DNA from: Janthinobacterium sp. J1-1
Lineage (GTDB): Bacteria > Pseudomonadota > Gammaproteobacteria > Burkholderiales > Burkholderiaceae_D
Reading direction: 5' to 3'
NCBI RefSeq assembly: GCF_030944405.1
Contig: NZ_CP132339.1
Location: 3,286,001 to 3,350,000, forward strand
Length of the DNA: 64,000 nucleotides
Shown: positions 53,167-62,429 of the stretch, piece after piece
Position numbering within the stretch: position 1 is the first letter of the stretch
Layout of the letters: each line of letters opens with the position of its first letter
Notes under the pieces: model-generated
The model's input: only the letters and a program-made list of their open reading frames with translations
Databases searched by the model: none
What the model was told of the DNA's origin: nothing
Position numbers and translations under genes: made by a program

Positions 53167-53832
53167 ATGCAAGAACAATTTGTCAGCATTACGGCCGATG
53201 AACTGCAGCTCGACGGGGTATTGATGCTGCCGGAACGACCGGTGGGCGTGGTGCTGTTTGCGCATGGGGCCAGCGCCGATGGCGGCTACCGCAATGCCGC
53301 CACGCAGGCGACCGCCAGCGACTTCGTGCGCGCCGGCCTGGCCACCCTGTGCTTCGACCAGGCCGGCATCGCTCCCGGCGGCGGCGATGGCGGACACCGC
53401 TATTTCGTGCATGCCGATGTCGTGCTGCTGGCGCGCCAGCTGGAAAAGGCGCTGGGCTGGCTGCGCATCGATGCCACCACGCGCAAGCTGCCTTGCGGCC
53501 TGTATGGCCAGGGCGCCAGCGCGGCGGCGGTGATGCAAGTGGCGGCCTGGCGCGGCAGCGAACTGGCCGCCCTGGCCGTCTGCGATGCACAAGTGGAACT
53601 GGCCGGCAAGGCCGCGCTGGACAATGTGCGCGTGCCCTCGCTGTTGATCGTGGCCGGGCGCGATCCCGATGTCGCCGGCCTGAACCGCATGGCGTTTGCC
53701 GCGCTGCGCTGCGACAAGCAACTGGAACAGATCGCCGCACCGGGCAGCGCGGAGGCGCGCCACCAGGCGGCCTTGCTGGCCTGCGACTGGTACACCCGCC
53801 ATTTCAACGGGCATGCCAGTGGCGATTTCTAA
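53167..53832 (+). CDS. Alpha/beta-hydrolase-like protein lacking the nucleophile
   Basis: The 221-residue protein has the fold of dienelactone-hydrolase-like proteins (GVVLFAHGASADGGYRN, LLIVAGRDPDV with an acidic residue). At the nucleophile elbow relatives read GLFGASTGAA, but here it is GLYGQGASAAA, with Gly in the Ser position. The enzyme may be inactive, or the Ser two residues later may have taken over. The start follows AGGGAGG. Function unknown. Confidence 0.75.
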   Translation: MQEQFVSITADELQLDGVLMLPERPVGVVLFAHGASADGGYRNAATQATASDFVRAGLATLCFDQAGIAPGGGDGGHRYFVHADVVLLARQLEKALGWLRIDATTRKLPCGLYGQGASAAAVMQVAAWRGSELAALAVCDAQVELAGKAALDNVRVPSLLIVAGRDPDVAGLNRMAFAALRCDKQLEQIAAPGSAEARHQAALLACDWYTRHFNGHASGDF

Positions 53833-53838
53833 AACTGC

Positions 53839-54702
53839 TTAGCCTTTGCTGCCCAGATTGCGCGCATGGAAGCGCAGATGGTCTTCCACGAAGGTGGAAA
53901 TGAAGTAATAGCCATGGTCGTAGCCTTCGTGGCGGCGCAGTGTCAGGGGCTGGCCGGCATTGCGGCAGGCCGCTTCGAATACTTCCGGGAACAGTTGGTC
54001 CGGCAGGAATTTGTCGGCCAGGCCCTGGTCGATCAATATGCCATCAGGAAACGGTACGGCTTGTCCTTGCAACGCGGTCATCAGCGCGCTGGCGTCGTAC
54101 TGTTGCCAGCCGCTCTCGTCGCTGCCGAGGTAGCCCGTGAAGGCCTTTTTGCCCCATGGACATTGCGAGGGCGCGGCGATGGGGGCAAAGGCCGACACCG
54201 AGTGGAACAGCCCGGGATTGCGCAGGGCCAATACCAGCGCGCCATGGCCGCCCATCGAGTGGCCGAAGATGCCGGTACGCTGCGGGTCGATGTGCAATGC
54301 CTGCTCCAGCAGCGCCCGCAGTTCCAGGATATAGCTGTACATGCGGTAATGCGTGCTCCATGGCGCTTCGGTGGCGTCGACATAGAAGCCGGCGCCGGCA
54401 CCGAAGTCCCAGGCGTCGGTCTCGCCGGCGATATTGGCGCCGCGCGGGCTGGTATCGGGGGTGATCAGGATCAGGCCTTCCTCGGCCGCCACGCGCTGGG
54501 CGCCGCCCTTGATCATGAAGGTTTCTTCGGTGCAGGTCAGCCCGGCCAGGTAAAACAGGGCAGGGTGTTTGCCTGCCTTGTCCGCCGCGCTGGCCGGGAT
54601 AAACACCGAGAAACGCATCGGCAAGCCGGTCGCTTGCGCATCGTGGCGATAAAAGCGTTGTACGCCGCCAAAGCAGGCATGTTCACTCAACAGTTCCAGC
54701 AT
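53839..54702 (-). CDS. fghA: S-formylglutathione hydrolase
   Basis: The 287-residue serine hydrolase has GHSMGGHGALVLALRNP with the nucleophile at Ser149, a LAGLTCTEETFMIKGGAQR segment and the C-terminal GYDHGYYFI with the catalytic His. It hydrolyses S-formylglutathione to formate and glutathione in formaldehyde removal. The formate produced could supply the formate dehydrogenase encoded at 18-23 kb. The partner dehydrogenase FrmA/AdhC is not in the window. Confidence 0.94.
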   Translation of the reverse strand: MLELLSEHACFGGVQRFYRHDAQATGLPMRFSVFIPASAADKAGKHPALFYLAGLTCTEETFMIKGGAQRVAAEEGLILITPDTSPRGANIAGETDAWDFGAGAGFYVDATEAPWSTHYRMYSYILELRALLEQALHIDPQRTGIFGHSMGGHGALVLALRNPGLFHSVSAFAPIAAPSQCPWGKKAFTGYLGSDESGWQQYDASALMTALQGQAVPFPDGILIDQGLADKFLPDQLFPEVFEAACRNAGQPLTLRRHEGYDHGYYFISTFVEDHLRFHARNLGSKG

Positions 54703-54855
54703 GAATTCTCCTTGTGAATTGCATAGTATAGCCAGAGTGGCGGCAGCTCGTAATTTGCCCTTTTAAATTATGATCGACATTTATGCAAAAGTGTCCTATG
54801 CTTCGAACATGACGATCATCATTTAATCGCGGCGCAGCCGCATTCAGGAGAAATC

Positions 54856-55920
54856 ATGTCCATGCACTACACAACATTTGGCCGCTGCACCGGTGTGCGC
54901 GTGTCGCAACTGGCTTTGGGTACCGGTAACTTCGGCACGGGCTGGGGTTATGGTTCCGAACGCGAGGAGGCGAAAAGCGTGTTCGACGGCTATGTGGCCG
55001 CAGGCGGCAACTTCATCGATACGGCCGATACCTACCAGGTGGGACAGTCCGAGCAACTGGTGGGCGACTTTATCGCCGCCGACCGCGACCACTTCGTGCT
55101 GGCCAGCAAATACACCTTGGGTGGCCAGCCGAATGCCGGCCTGTCGCGCACGGGCAATAGCCGCAAGACCATGATACAGTCCGTCGAAGCGAGCCTGAAG
55201 CGCCTGAATACCGACCGCATCGACCTGTATTGGGCGCATTTCAGCGATGACGCCACGCCGATGGACGAGATCATGCGCGCCTTCGACGACTTGGTGCGTT
55301 CCGGCAAGATCCTGTATGCGGGCCCGTCGAACTTTCCCGCCTGGCGCGTGGCGCGCGCCGACATGATGGCCGAGCTGCGTGGCTGGGCGCCCCTGATCGG
55401 CGTGCAGACCGAATACAGCCTGGCCGAGCGCAGCGCCGACCGCGACTTGCTGCCGATGGCCGAGGCGCTGGGGCTGGGTGCGGCGCTATGGTCGCCACTG
55501 GGCGGTGGTTTGCTGACCGGCAAATACCGCGACAGCCGCGAAGGCCGCCTGACGGGCTTTGGCGGCGTGCTGGTGCGTACTGAACAGGGCGCGCGCGAAA
55601 CGGCGACGGTCGACGCCGTGCTGGCGATTGCCGGCGAGCATGAGGTGGCGCCGGTGCAGGTGGCGATTGCCTGGCTGCTGGCCAAGGCAAACAAATCCAG
55701 CACGGCGCTGGTGCCCATCCTCGGTTCGCGCACGCTGGCCCAGCTGGACGCCACCCTCGGCGCGCTGGCGCTGGTCTTGACGCCGGAACAGCTGCAGCGC
55801 CTGGACTCGGCCAGCGCGATCGCGCTTGGCGCACCGCTGGAAGCGATCGCCAACAGCGCGGCCGGCATCACCGGCGGCCAGGGCCAGCTGTTGCGCGCGC
55901 CGCTCCTGCCGGTGGCCTGA
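54856..55920 (+). CDS. Aldo/keto reductase
   Basis: The 354-residue TIM-barrel enzyme has the conserved catalytic set: Asp and Tyr in FIDTADTYQVGQSE, Lys in VLASKYTLGG, and His in YWAHFSDD. The NADPH pocket appears in ILGSRTLAQLDATL. AGGAG precedes the start. It is divergent from fghA, sharing a 153-bp promoter region. Substrates are probably aldehydes or ketones; no specific assignment. Confidence 0.9.
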   Translation: MSMHYTTFGRCTGVRVSQLALGTGNFGTGWGYGSEREEAKSVFDGYVAAGGNFIDTADTYQVGQSEQLVGDFIAADRDHFVLASKYTLGGQPNAGLSRTGNSRKTMIQSVEASLKRLNTDRIDLYWAHFSDDATPMDEIMRAFDDLVRSGKILYAGPSNFPAWRVARADMMAELRGWAPLIGVQTEYSLAERSADRDLLPMAEALGLGAALWSPLGGGLLTGKYRDSREGRLTGFGGVLVRTEQGARETATVDAVLAIAGEHEVAPVQVAIAWLLAKANKSSTALVPILGSRTLAQLDATLGALALVLTPEQLQRLDSASAIALGAPLEAIANSAAGITGGQGQLLRAPLLPVA

Positions 55921-55932
55921 GGCGAGTAGCGT

Positions 55933-56796
55933 TCAAGCCAGCAAGGCGGCGACAAACGGCAGGATGTCCTGCGCCGGCGTTTCGATCTTGAACGCCAGCA
56001 GCTCATCGGCGCGCGTCTTGCCCAGGTTGATGGCGGCCACCGGCTTGCCGCTTTCCGCCGCCATGCGGCACAGGCGAAAGCTGGAATACACCATCACCGA
56101 CGAGCCGATCACCAGCAGCGCGCTGGCGTCCTGCATCTTTTGCGCCGCTTCGGTGGCGCAGGCGGCCGGCACGCCATCGCCGAAAAACACCACGTCGGGT
56201 TTCAGGGTGCCGCCGCAATGCAGGCAGCGCGGCACGACGAAGCTGGCCAGTTGGGACGGTTCGAGCAGGGCGTCGCCATCGGGCGCCGGCGTGGCGGTGG
56301 CGCCGACCATGTGCGGGTTGTCGTAGTCGAGCATGTCCTGCACCGTGCGGCGCGCATAGTGCGCGTGGCAATCGAGGCACACCACCTCGTGTATGCTGCC
56401 GTGCAATTCGGTGACGCCCGTGCTGCCGGCCCGCTGGTGCAGGCCATCGACATTTTGCGTGACCAGGCTGCCGACGTTGCCCTGCAACGCCATTTGCGCG
56501 ATGGCCAGGTGGCCGGGATTGGGCGCGGCGCGCGACAGCGCCGGATAACCGACCATGCTGCGTGCCCAGTAGCGCCGCTGCACGGCTGGCTGGCGCCGAA
56601 AGTCGGGTCCCTGCACGGGTGCATTGCCGCGCCGCACGCCATCGGTGTCGCGGTAGTCGGGGATGCCGGACGCCGTGCTGATGCCGGCGCCCGTCAACAG
56701 CAGCACGTCGGGATGGCGTTGCAGGAACTGCGCCAGCTGTTCGGGGGCCTCGCCGTGGCTGGCCAATGGCGGGCTGGAGGGAAGAAGTGTATGCAT
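55933..56796 (-). CDS. NAD-dependent protein deacylase, Sir2 class II-like
   Basis: The 287-residue sirtuin has LLTGAGISTASGIPDYRD, TQNVDGLHQRAGS, the catalytic His in TELHGS and two CxxC pairs (CLDC, CLHC) binding Zn. Length and motif details fit the bacterial/mitochondrial SIRT4-like class II. It removes acyl groups from lysines using NAD+. An upstream GTG would add three residues. Confidence 0.93.
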   Translation of the reverse strand: MHTLLPSSPPLASHGEAPEQLAQFLQRHPDVLLLTGAGISTASGIPDYRDTDGVRRGNAPVQGPDFRRQPAVQRRYWARSMVGYPALSRAAPNPGHLAIAQMALQGNVGSLVTQNVDGLHQRAGSTGVTELHGSIHEVVCLDCHAHYARRTVQDMLDYDNPHMVGATATPAPDGDALLEPSQLASFVVPRCLHCGGTLKPDVVFFGDGVPAACATEAAQKMQDASALLVIGSSVMVYSSFRLCRMAAESGKPVAAINLGKTRADELLAFKIETPAQDILPFVAALLA

Positions 56797-56843
56797 GATG
56801 GTCACATGCTACGCGAAAAATCCCTTGCCCATGCGTGTCGCTG

Positions 56844-57524
56844 TTACTGCAATGGCATGCCGAAACGATCGAATCGCGGCTGCCAGGCATCCTGGATATC
56901 GGCCGACACCAGGATGCGCTCGGCCTTGCCGATCAACAGTTCGCGTGGCACGAAGCCGAAATAGCGCGAGTCGGCGCTGTTGTCGCGGTTATCGCCCAGC
57001 ATCATGTAGTGGCCGGCGGGCACGGTGACGGTGGCAAAATTGCGCCGCGCCGGCAATTGCGGCAGCAGCTGGATGCGGTGCGCCTGCGCCTGCCCGACGC
57101 CCTGTTCGCTGACCCGCTGTGCCTGCAACTGGCCGACGGCAGCGATGGTTTCGGCGACCGTATCGAGCGCGCTGTACTGTGCGGCACGGCCATTGATGAC
57201 CAGTTGTTCGTTGCGCATTGCCACCGTATCGCCTGGCAGGGCGATGATGCGCTTGATCAGCCGCGTGCCGTCAAGCGGCGAGGAAAAGGTGACGATGTCG
57301 CCGCGCTGCGGTTCGCCCGTATGTTGCAGCACGATGTCGGTCAGCGGCACTTTCAGGTTGTAGGCCAGTCGGTTGACGAAGACCACGTCGCCTTCGACCA
57401 GGTTGGGCCGCATCGACGCCGAGGGGATGGGATTCCAGTCCGCCACGGCCGTGCGGAACACGCCGAACAGCATCAGGAACAGGATAAAACCTTTGTTGGC
57501 GCGTAGCCAGGTGCTGATCCGCAT
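56844..57524 (-). CDS. lepB: Signal peptidase I
   Basis: The 226-residue protein begins with one membrane helix (KGFILFLMLFGVFRTAVADW) and has the S26 motifs: IPSASMRPNLVEGD with the catalytic Ser, TRLIKRIIALPGD with the catalytic Lys, and GDNRDNSADSRYFGFVP. It cleaves signal peptides at the periplasmic face. It is not next to lepA/rnc here, so it is probably a second signal peptidase; it is also shorter than the main housekeeping form. Confidence 0.9.
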   Translation of the reverse strand: MRISTWLRANKGFILFLMLFGVFRTAVADWNPIPSASMRPNLVEGDVVFVNRLAYNLKVPLTDIVLQHTGEPQRGDIVTFSSPLDGTRLIKRIIALPGDTVAMRNEQLVINGRAAQYSALDTVAETIAAVGQLQAQRVSEQGVGQAQAHRIQLLPQLPARRNFATVTVPAGHYMMLGDNRDNSADSRYFGFVPRELLIGKAERILVSADIQDAWQPRFDRFGMPLQ

Positions 57525-57678
57525 GGTGAGTCTTTCTCGTCAGGGTTGCACAGTGGGAGTGCTGTCTTGTTTGCAGCACATGTCCACCATGCCCGGCGAG
57601 ACTGAAGCCATTCTTAAATCGCTCGCTTGCCGCTGTACCTTGCCGCACAGTGTTGCGTGCCAGCCTCATGAGCGCGCA

Positions 57679-57918
57679 TCAAGGCCGCCGGCAAGGCGTG
57701 GCTTGATCGTTGCCCGGCAACGACTTGCCGTGCAGCTCTTCCCACAGCTCGCCCATGGCCACCAGCAAGCCACCGAGGACGAGGGGAATCGTCACCAGCC
57801 ATGGCGAGCTGTCGAGCCATGGCGCCAGCACGATGGCGCAGAGGAAGGCGATGGCGAGCGAGGTCAGCCAGAAACGGCGTGGGTGGCGCAGCGTGAACAG
57901 GGCATGCAGCGTATTCAT
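57679..57918 (-). CDS. Small membrane protein, unknown function
   Basis: The 79-residue protein has two hydrophobic segments (WLTSLAIAFLCAIVLAPWL and LVTIPLVLGGLLVAMGELW). Its ATG overlaps the stop of the frame before it (ATGA) and has AGGGAGG upstream, so the two were translated together. No family was recognised. Confidence 0.7.
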   Translation of the reverse strand: MNTLHALFTLRHPRRFWLTSLAIAFLCAIVLAPWLDSSPWLVTIPLVLGGLLVAMGELWEELHGKSLPGNDQATPCRRP

Positions 57919-58167
57919 ATGTCCTCCCTGGACAGGAATTGGTACAGGCGGGCAGCGAGGATGCTGCTGGCCGCAACCACGACGCAGCCGTCGAGAAAGA
58001 ACAGCACCATGCCGATCAAATGCATGCCGTAGACCAGGTAAGTTGGCAGTTGCAGCGTTTCCGCCCACTGTGCCATCCAGGCCAGCACGATGGCGGCACA
58101 GAAAATGGCAAGGGGCCAACAGCAGCATCAGCAACACGTGTTCAAACAGGCGGTGGCGCAGTTTCAT
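57915..58167 (-). pseudogene. Small membrane protein gene with a frameshift in a C4 run
   Basis: From ATG at 58167 the frame reads MKLRHRLFEHVLLMLLLA and then leaves the membrane-like frame. A different frame continues with AIVLAWMAQWAETLQLP, a second membrane segment, and ends SREDI, its TGA overlapping the next gene's ATG. The span is 253 bases, one more than a whole number of codons. Removing one C from the run at 58112-58115 joins the parts into an 83-residue protein with about three helices. It may be a recent inactivation or a sequencing slip. Confidence 0.65.
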
Positions 58168-58292
58168 GTTTGACTCGTCAAGGTTGGGAAGATTCCCGAA
58201 CCTCGAGTCTGTCAGCCAAACGAGTCCGCGCTTTGTCCTGGCGCAAAGTCGTCAGCGCCTGAGATAAAACAGCATTCATGCCAGGAAACTGT

Positions 58293-58844
58293 TTATTTGC
58301 CCTGATCCTGGGCGACGTCGTGCTTGCGGCGTTCGAAATACAGCAAGTCGCGCCAGGCGCCGTCGAAATACATGGCTTGCTCGGACATGCCATATTGATG
58401 AAAACCGTTGCGTTGCAATACCTTCGCCGACGCCAGGTTGGGGAGCCGCACGATCGATTCCAGGCGCCACAGTTCCAGCGGCCCGAACGCCTGTTCCAGC
58501 AGCAGCGCCACCAGGCGGCTGGCATAGCCGCGGCCGCCAAACTGCGCGCCGATGCGGTAGCCCAGCTGCGCCTTGTTGAAATACGGCCGCGTGACACCGG
58601 TCAGGTTGACCCTGCCGACGATCTGGCCATCGAGCTTGGCCAGGAACTGGTAGGACTGGTCCTGCTCGCGTTCGCGCTGCGCCTGTTCGATCATGGCGGC
58701 AATCGCGTCCAGCTTGTAATACGACTGCGCGCGCGCCGTGACCCAGGTTTCGAAGTGGGCGCGGTTGTCCAGTTCGAACGCCAGCAGATCATGCGTATCG
58801 GCGGTGGTCGGAAGATGCAATGCGAGGCGGTGGGTGTCGGTCAT
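58293..58844 (-). CDS. GNAT family N-acetyltransferase, RimJ/RimL type
   Basis: The 183-residue protein fits the RimJ/RimL-like acetyltransferases: QIVGRVNLTGV, AQLGYRIGAQFGGRGYASRLV with the acetyl-CoA loop, and NLASAKVLQRNGFHQYG. Members acetylate ribosomal-protein N-termini, amino acids or antibiotics. The substrate is not identifiable. Confidence 0.9.
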   Translation of the reverse strand: MTDTHRLALHLPTTADTHDLLAFELDNRAHFETWVTARAQSYYKLDAIAAMIEQAQREREQDQSYQFLAKLDGQIVGRVNLTGVTRPYFNKAQLGYRIGAQFGGRGYASRLVALLLEQAFGPLELWRLESIVRLPNLASAKVLQRNGFHQYGMSEQAMYFDGAWRDLLYFERRKHDVAQDQGK

Positions 58845-58926
58845 GGCGGCGTATCAAAAAGAGATGCGCCATTATAATCAGGCCAGGGTTTGACCGTTCG
58901 CACCACCGCCTGTTGAAAGGAACCGC

Positions 58927-59319
58927 ATGCTGTCCCATCTCTGTCTCGGCACCAATGATTTTGCACGCGCTTACGCGTTTTATACCGACCTGCTCGGTGA
59001 ACTGGGCCTGGTGCAGAAGTTTCACGATCCCGCCAAGCCCTGGGCGGGCTGGATGATGCCTGGCGTGCCGCGTCCGCTGTTCGTGCTGGGCGCGCCGCAC
59101 GATGGCCAGGCGGCGTCGCCCGGCAATGGCCAGATGACGGCGCTGCTGGCCGGCAGCCGCGCGCAGGTGGACCGCAGCTACCAGGCGGCGCTGGCGCAAG
59201 GCGCCGTGTGCGAAGGCCCGCCCGGCTTGCGGCCGCATTACCACGCGAATTATTACGGCGCCTACTTTCGCGACCTCGATGGCAACAAGCTGTGCGTGTG
59301 CTGTCACGAGGCCGAGTAG
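58927..59319 (+). CDS. VOC family (glyoxalase/bleomycin-resistance fold) protein
   Basis: The 130-residue protein shows the paired beta-alpha-beta3 units of the vicinal-oxygen-chelate superfamily: LSHLCLGTNDFARAYAFYTD at the start and YYGAYFRDLDGNKLCVCCH at the end, with a metal-type His and acidic residues. AAGGA precedes the ATG. Its reaction cannot be predicted. Confidence 0.9.
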   Translation: MLSHLCLGTNDFARAYAFYTDLLGELGLVQKFHDPAKPWAGWMMPGVPRPLFVLGAPHDGQAASPGNGQMTALLAGSRAQVDRSYQAALAQGAVCEGPPGLRPHYHANYYGAYFRDLDGNKLCVCCHEAE

Positions 59320-59320
59320 C

Positions 59321-59905
59321 TCAGCGTTCGCCCCATACCTCCGGCTCGGTCCAGCCCAGGTCGGCAAAATCCTGCGCCCGCAGGTCCGCCTCGCCGGCGC
59401 AGTAAAATTCGTCGAGCTGCGGCGGTTCGATGCGCGTGCCGGCCAGCATGGCGTGCACCTGGCCCCGGTGGTGCAGCTGGTGCTGGAACAGATGCGCCAG
59501 CAGGCGCATGCGCGTGTCGACCTGCGGCGTGTCGCGCAGGATGGTGACGGGGCGCGCCAGGTCGGCGTCGCTCAACTGCCGGCAATGCGCGATCAGGCGC
59601 TGGTCCGAGGCCCGCTGCGCCGCATGCAGGTCCAGGCAGTTGTCGAACGGTTCGTCCTGCTCAAAAAAGACGTAGCAGTCGGGATGCGGCGGCTCGCCGC
59701 GCAATTCGCGCTCGAGCGCATCGAGATAAAACCAGTCGCACGTCAGGATATGGTTCAGCGTGGCCCCGATGGTGGGAAAAAAGCTGGTGCGCACCGCCTG
59801 GAACTCGGCCTGCGACAACTGTGCGCAGGCCTGGTACAAGCGGTGATTGGCCCAGGCGTTGTTATATGCCTGGGTACGGATGTAATGCGCAAGACTGTTG
59901 TTCAT
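59321..59905 (-). CDS. DinB family metalloprotein
   Basis: The start at 59905, with GGAGC upstream, gives 194 residues. The four-helix DinB fold is shown by LNHILTCDWFYLDALE and LLAHLFQHQLHHRGQVHAML, which supply the three metal-binding His residues. Members include damage-inducible proteins and thiol-dependent transferases. It is convergent with the VOC gene, with one base between the stops. Confidence 0.88.
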   Translation of the reverse strand: MNNSLAHYIRTQAYNNAWANHRLYQACAQLSQAEFQAVRTSFFPTIGATLNHILTCDWFYLDALERELRGEPPHPDCYVFFEQDEPFDNCLDLHAAQRASDQRLIAHCRQLSDADLARPVTILRDTPQVDTRMRLLAHLFQHQLHHRGQVHAMLAGTRIEPPQLDEFYCAGEADLRAQDFADLGWTEPEVWGER

Positions 59906-60035
59906 GATGAGCTCCATGCCATGCCCGGGACCGGCCCCGGGCGCTTTCCATGCAGGCGCCACTGTAGCACTTCGCATCAGGTAAAATCGCGGTTCGGATT
60001 TCCCGATAGTGAAGCAATGAGAGCGTGGACGGCAT

Positions 60036-61016
60036 ATGGGTTGGATAGGAAAACTACTGAACGGCGGCGACGACAAAAAGCCTGCACCAGTCACGACAGC
60101 GGCGGCGCCGGAGGTCGAGCACGAGCCCGCCACTATCGCCGAAATCGATGCCATCTACTATCGCTGGCTGGCGGCCGTGGGGTCGACGCAGGCGCCAGCG
60201 CAGACCGAACAGCGCATCCTGGATGAATTGACGCGCCTGGCCCGCGAACCGGTCGCCGGCGCCGCGCTGGTGCCGCGCATTCCGGCCATCATTCCGCAGT
60301 TGATGCGTACCCTGCAAGAAGAAAACATGAGCGCCGCCGAGCTGTCGCGCCAGTTGGCGCAGGACGTGGTGCTGGTGGCCGAGGTCTATCGGGAAGCGAA
60401 CCGGCCCTGCTACCATTCGCGCTACAACGCCAGCCCGTCGATCAGCACCATGGAAGGCGCCATCATGCTGCTCGGGCAAAACAATATGCGCATGCTGCTG
60501 GCCCGCGTTGCCTTCCGTCCCATCGTCAGCATGAAAAGCGGTGGCCTGACCGTGCGCACGGCGCCGCTGATCTGGCGCCAGTCCGAAAAATGCGCGCTGG
60601 CGGCCAGCCTGCTGGCCCCCGGCATGCAGGCGAACGCCTTCGACGCCTACCTGGCGGGCCTGATGACCAATGTCGGCCTGGTGGTGGCGTTCCGGCTGAT
60701 CGACCAGCTGCATGCGCCCGAAGCGTTTCCACAGTCAAGCGCCTTTATTGCCCAGGTATTTGCGCAGGCGCGCATCTTGTCGGTCAAGATCGCCGAATTA
60801 TGGGAGTTTCCCGAGTCCGTCACCCGCGCCATCGCGCAGGCCGGGCAAGTGGATGCCGAGCCGCAGGCGCAAGCGCTGGCGCTGGGCGAACGCTTGAGCA
60901 AGCTGCGCATGCTGGTCGACGCCGCCCAGTTCGATGCCGACGACCCGCTCGTGGTGACCGGGCTCGGCAAAAGCGCGCTGGGGGTGTTCGACAAGCTGGC
61001 CGACGAGGAGGAGTAA
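60036..61016 (+). CDS. HDOD domain signalling protein
   Basis: The 326-residue cytoplasmic protein has an HDOD domain over about residues 85-290 (IPQLMRTLQEENMSAAELSR, ISTMEGAIMLLGQNNMRML, WRQSEKCALAASLLA, AYLAGLMTNVG). HDOD proteins resemble HD hydrolases but lack the full metal site and act in c-di-GMP, stress or motility signalling. There is no attached enzymatic domain. It stands alone. Confidence 0.88.
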   Translation: MGWIGKLLNGGDDKKPAPVTTAAAPEVEHEPATIAEIDAIYYRWLAAVGSTQAPAQTEQRILDELTRLAREPVAGAALVPRIPAIIPQLMRTLQEENMSAAELSRQLAQDVVLVAEVYREANRPCYHSRYNASPSISTMEGAIMLLGQNNMRMLLARVAFRPIVSMKSGGLTVRTAPLIWRQSEKCALAASLLAPGMQANAFDAYLAGLMTNVGLVVAFRLIDQLHAPEAFPQSSAFIAQVFAQARILSVKIAELWEFPESVTRAIAQAGQVDAEPQAQALALGERLSKLRMLVDAAQFDADDPLVVTGLGKSALGVFDKLADEEE

Positions 61017-61021
61017 GGATA

Positions 61022-61723
61022 CTAGCGGGAAAAATACAGCTCGTGCAGATGCTCCAGGTCCACTTCGCTGGCCTTTTGCGACAGCGCCACTTTCCCGCTT
61101 TGCATCAGGTAGACGTGGTCCGCCACTTTCACCGCGCGCGCCGTGTTCTGCTCGACCAGCACGATGGTGCGCTGGCCGTCATTGAGCCGCGCCAGGATCT
61201 CGAACAGTTCGCCCACCACCAGCGGCGCCAGGCCCAGCGACGGTTCGTCGATGATCAACAGCGACGGGTCCGACATCAGGCCGCGCGCCATCGCCAGCAT
61301 CTGCGCTTCGCCGCCGGACAGCGAACCGGCCAGCTGCCTGCGCCGCTCGCGCAGGCGCGGGAACATGGCGTACGACTCTTCCAGCCGCGCGCGCATATGG
61401 GCCCGGTGCGCCTTCGGAAACGCACCCATGATCAGGTTTTCTTCCACGCTCATGTCGCGAAACGTCATGCGCCCTTCCGGTATCATGGTCACGCTGGCAT
61501 CGCTCATCTTCCAGGTCGGCGTGCCGTTCAGGACCTTGCCGTCCAGGCTGATGCTGCCCGCGCTGGACGGCACCAGGCCCATGATGGCGCGCAAGAGCGT
61601 CGTCTTGCCGGCGCCGTTCGGGCCGATGATCGTCGTCAGCTGGCCCTTGGCCACGCTCAAGGACACATCCCACAGCACATTGATGGCGCCGTAGCCGGCG
61701 CGCAGTTTATCCACTTCAAGCAT
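61022..61723 (-). CDS. livF: Branched-chain amino-acid-type ABC transporter ATPase (LivF)
   Basis: The 233-residue ATPase has P-loop GPNGAGKTTLLRAI, signature LSGGEAQMLAMARGL and Walker B LLIIDEPSLGL, in the LivF size and style. GGGAG sets the ATG at 61723. It overlaps livG by eight bases. Together with livG, livM and livH it drives uptake of leucine-type amino acids, urea or aromatic acids; the binding protein is outside the window. Confidence 0.92.
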   Translation of the reverse strand: MLEVDKLRAGYGAINVLWDVSLSVAKGQLTTIIGPNGAGKTTLLRAIMGLVPSSAGSISLDGKVLNGTPTWKMSDASVTMIPEGRMTFRDMSVEENLIMGAFPKAHRAHMRARLEESYAMFPRLRERRRQLAGSLSGGEAQMLAMARGLMSDPSLLIIDEPSLGLAPLVVGELFEILARLNDGQRTIVLVEQNTARAVKVADHVYLMQSGKVALSQKASEVDLEHLHELYFSR

Positions 61724-62429
61724 CAAAGGCTCCCGTATAACTTTTGATGACGGCCGGATCGCGGAACACCGCGTCCGGCGTGCCGTCGGCGATCAGCTGG
61801 CCGAAATTGAGCACCGCCACGCGCGGGCACAGATTGCTGATGGTCTCGATATCGTGCTCGATCATCACGATCCCCACCCCAAACTTGGCATGGAGGTCCT
61901 TCAGCATGCCCATGAAGCGGCGCTTGCCCGTGGTTTCCAGGCCGGCCAGCACTTCGTCGAGCAGCAGCAGTTTCGGATCGGTGGCCAGCGCCTTGGCCAC
62001 TTCCAGCGCCTTCAATTCCGTCAGCGCCAGCTCGCTGGCCGCGTCGCGCCCGGCCTTGGCGGATAAACTGGTGAAGTCGAGGATCTCGTCGATCTTTTTA
62101 TGATCGACCTTGCCGGTGCCAAAGCGCTGCGCGACGATCAGGTTTTCGCGCACCGTCAGTTCGTGCATCGGTTGCGGTATCTGGAAGGTGCGGCCGATGC
62201 CCAGGCGCGCGCGCTGGTACATCGGCGTGGCCATCACGTCGCGCCCTTCGAAGCGGATCGCGCCGCCGGTCGGGCGCACCAGGCCCGAGATCGCATTGAA
62301 CAGGGTGGTCTTGCCGGCGCCGTTCGAGCCCACCAGGCCGATCACGTCATTGCTGGCGATGGACAGGGTGACCGCATCGACGGCCGTCAGGCCGCCGAAG
62401 CGCACCGAGACATTATCAAGTTCAAGCAT
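61716..62429 (-). CDS. livG: Branched-chain amino-acid-type ABC transporter ATPase (LivG) with altered signature
   Basis: The 237-residue ATPase has a normal P-loop (GSNGAGKTTLFNAI) and a LivG-type insertion (TPMYQRARLGIGRTFQIPQP). The position of the ABC signature reads LALTELKALEVAKALA instead of LSYGQQR-like. Walker B is LLLLDEVLAGL. Such variants exist within the family, so the protein is probably functional, perhaps with the partner ATPase supplying the active site. Confidence 0.9.
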   Translation of the reverse strand: MLELDNVSVRFGGLTAVDAVTLSIASNDVIGLVGSNGAGKTTLFNAISGLVRPTGGAIRFEGRDVMATPMYQRARLGIGRTFQIPQPMHELTVRENLIVAQRFGTGKVDHKKIDEILDFTSLSAKAGRDAASELALTELKALEVAKALATDPKLLLLDEVLAGLETTGKRRFMGMLKDLHAKFGVGIVMIEHDIETISNLCPRVAVLNFGQLIADGTPDAVFRDPAVIKSYTGAFDA

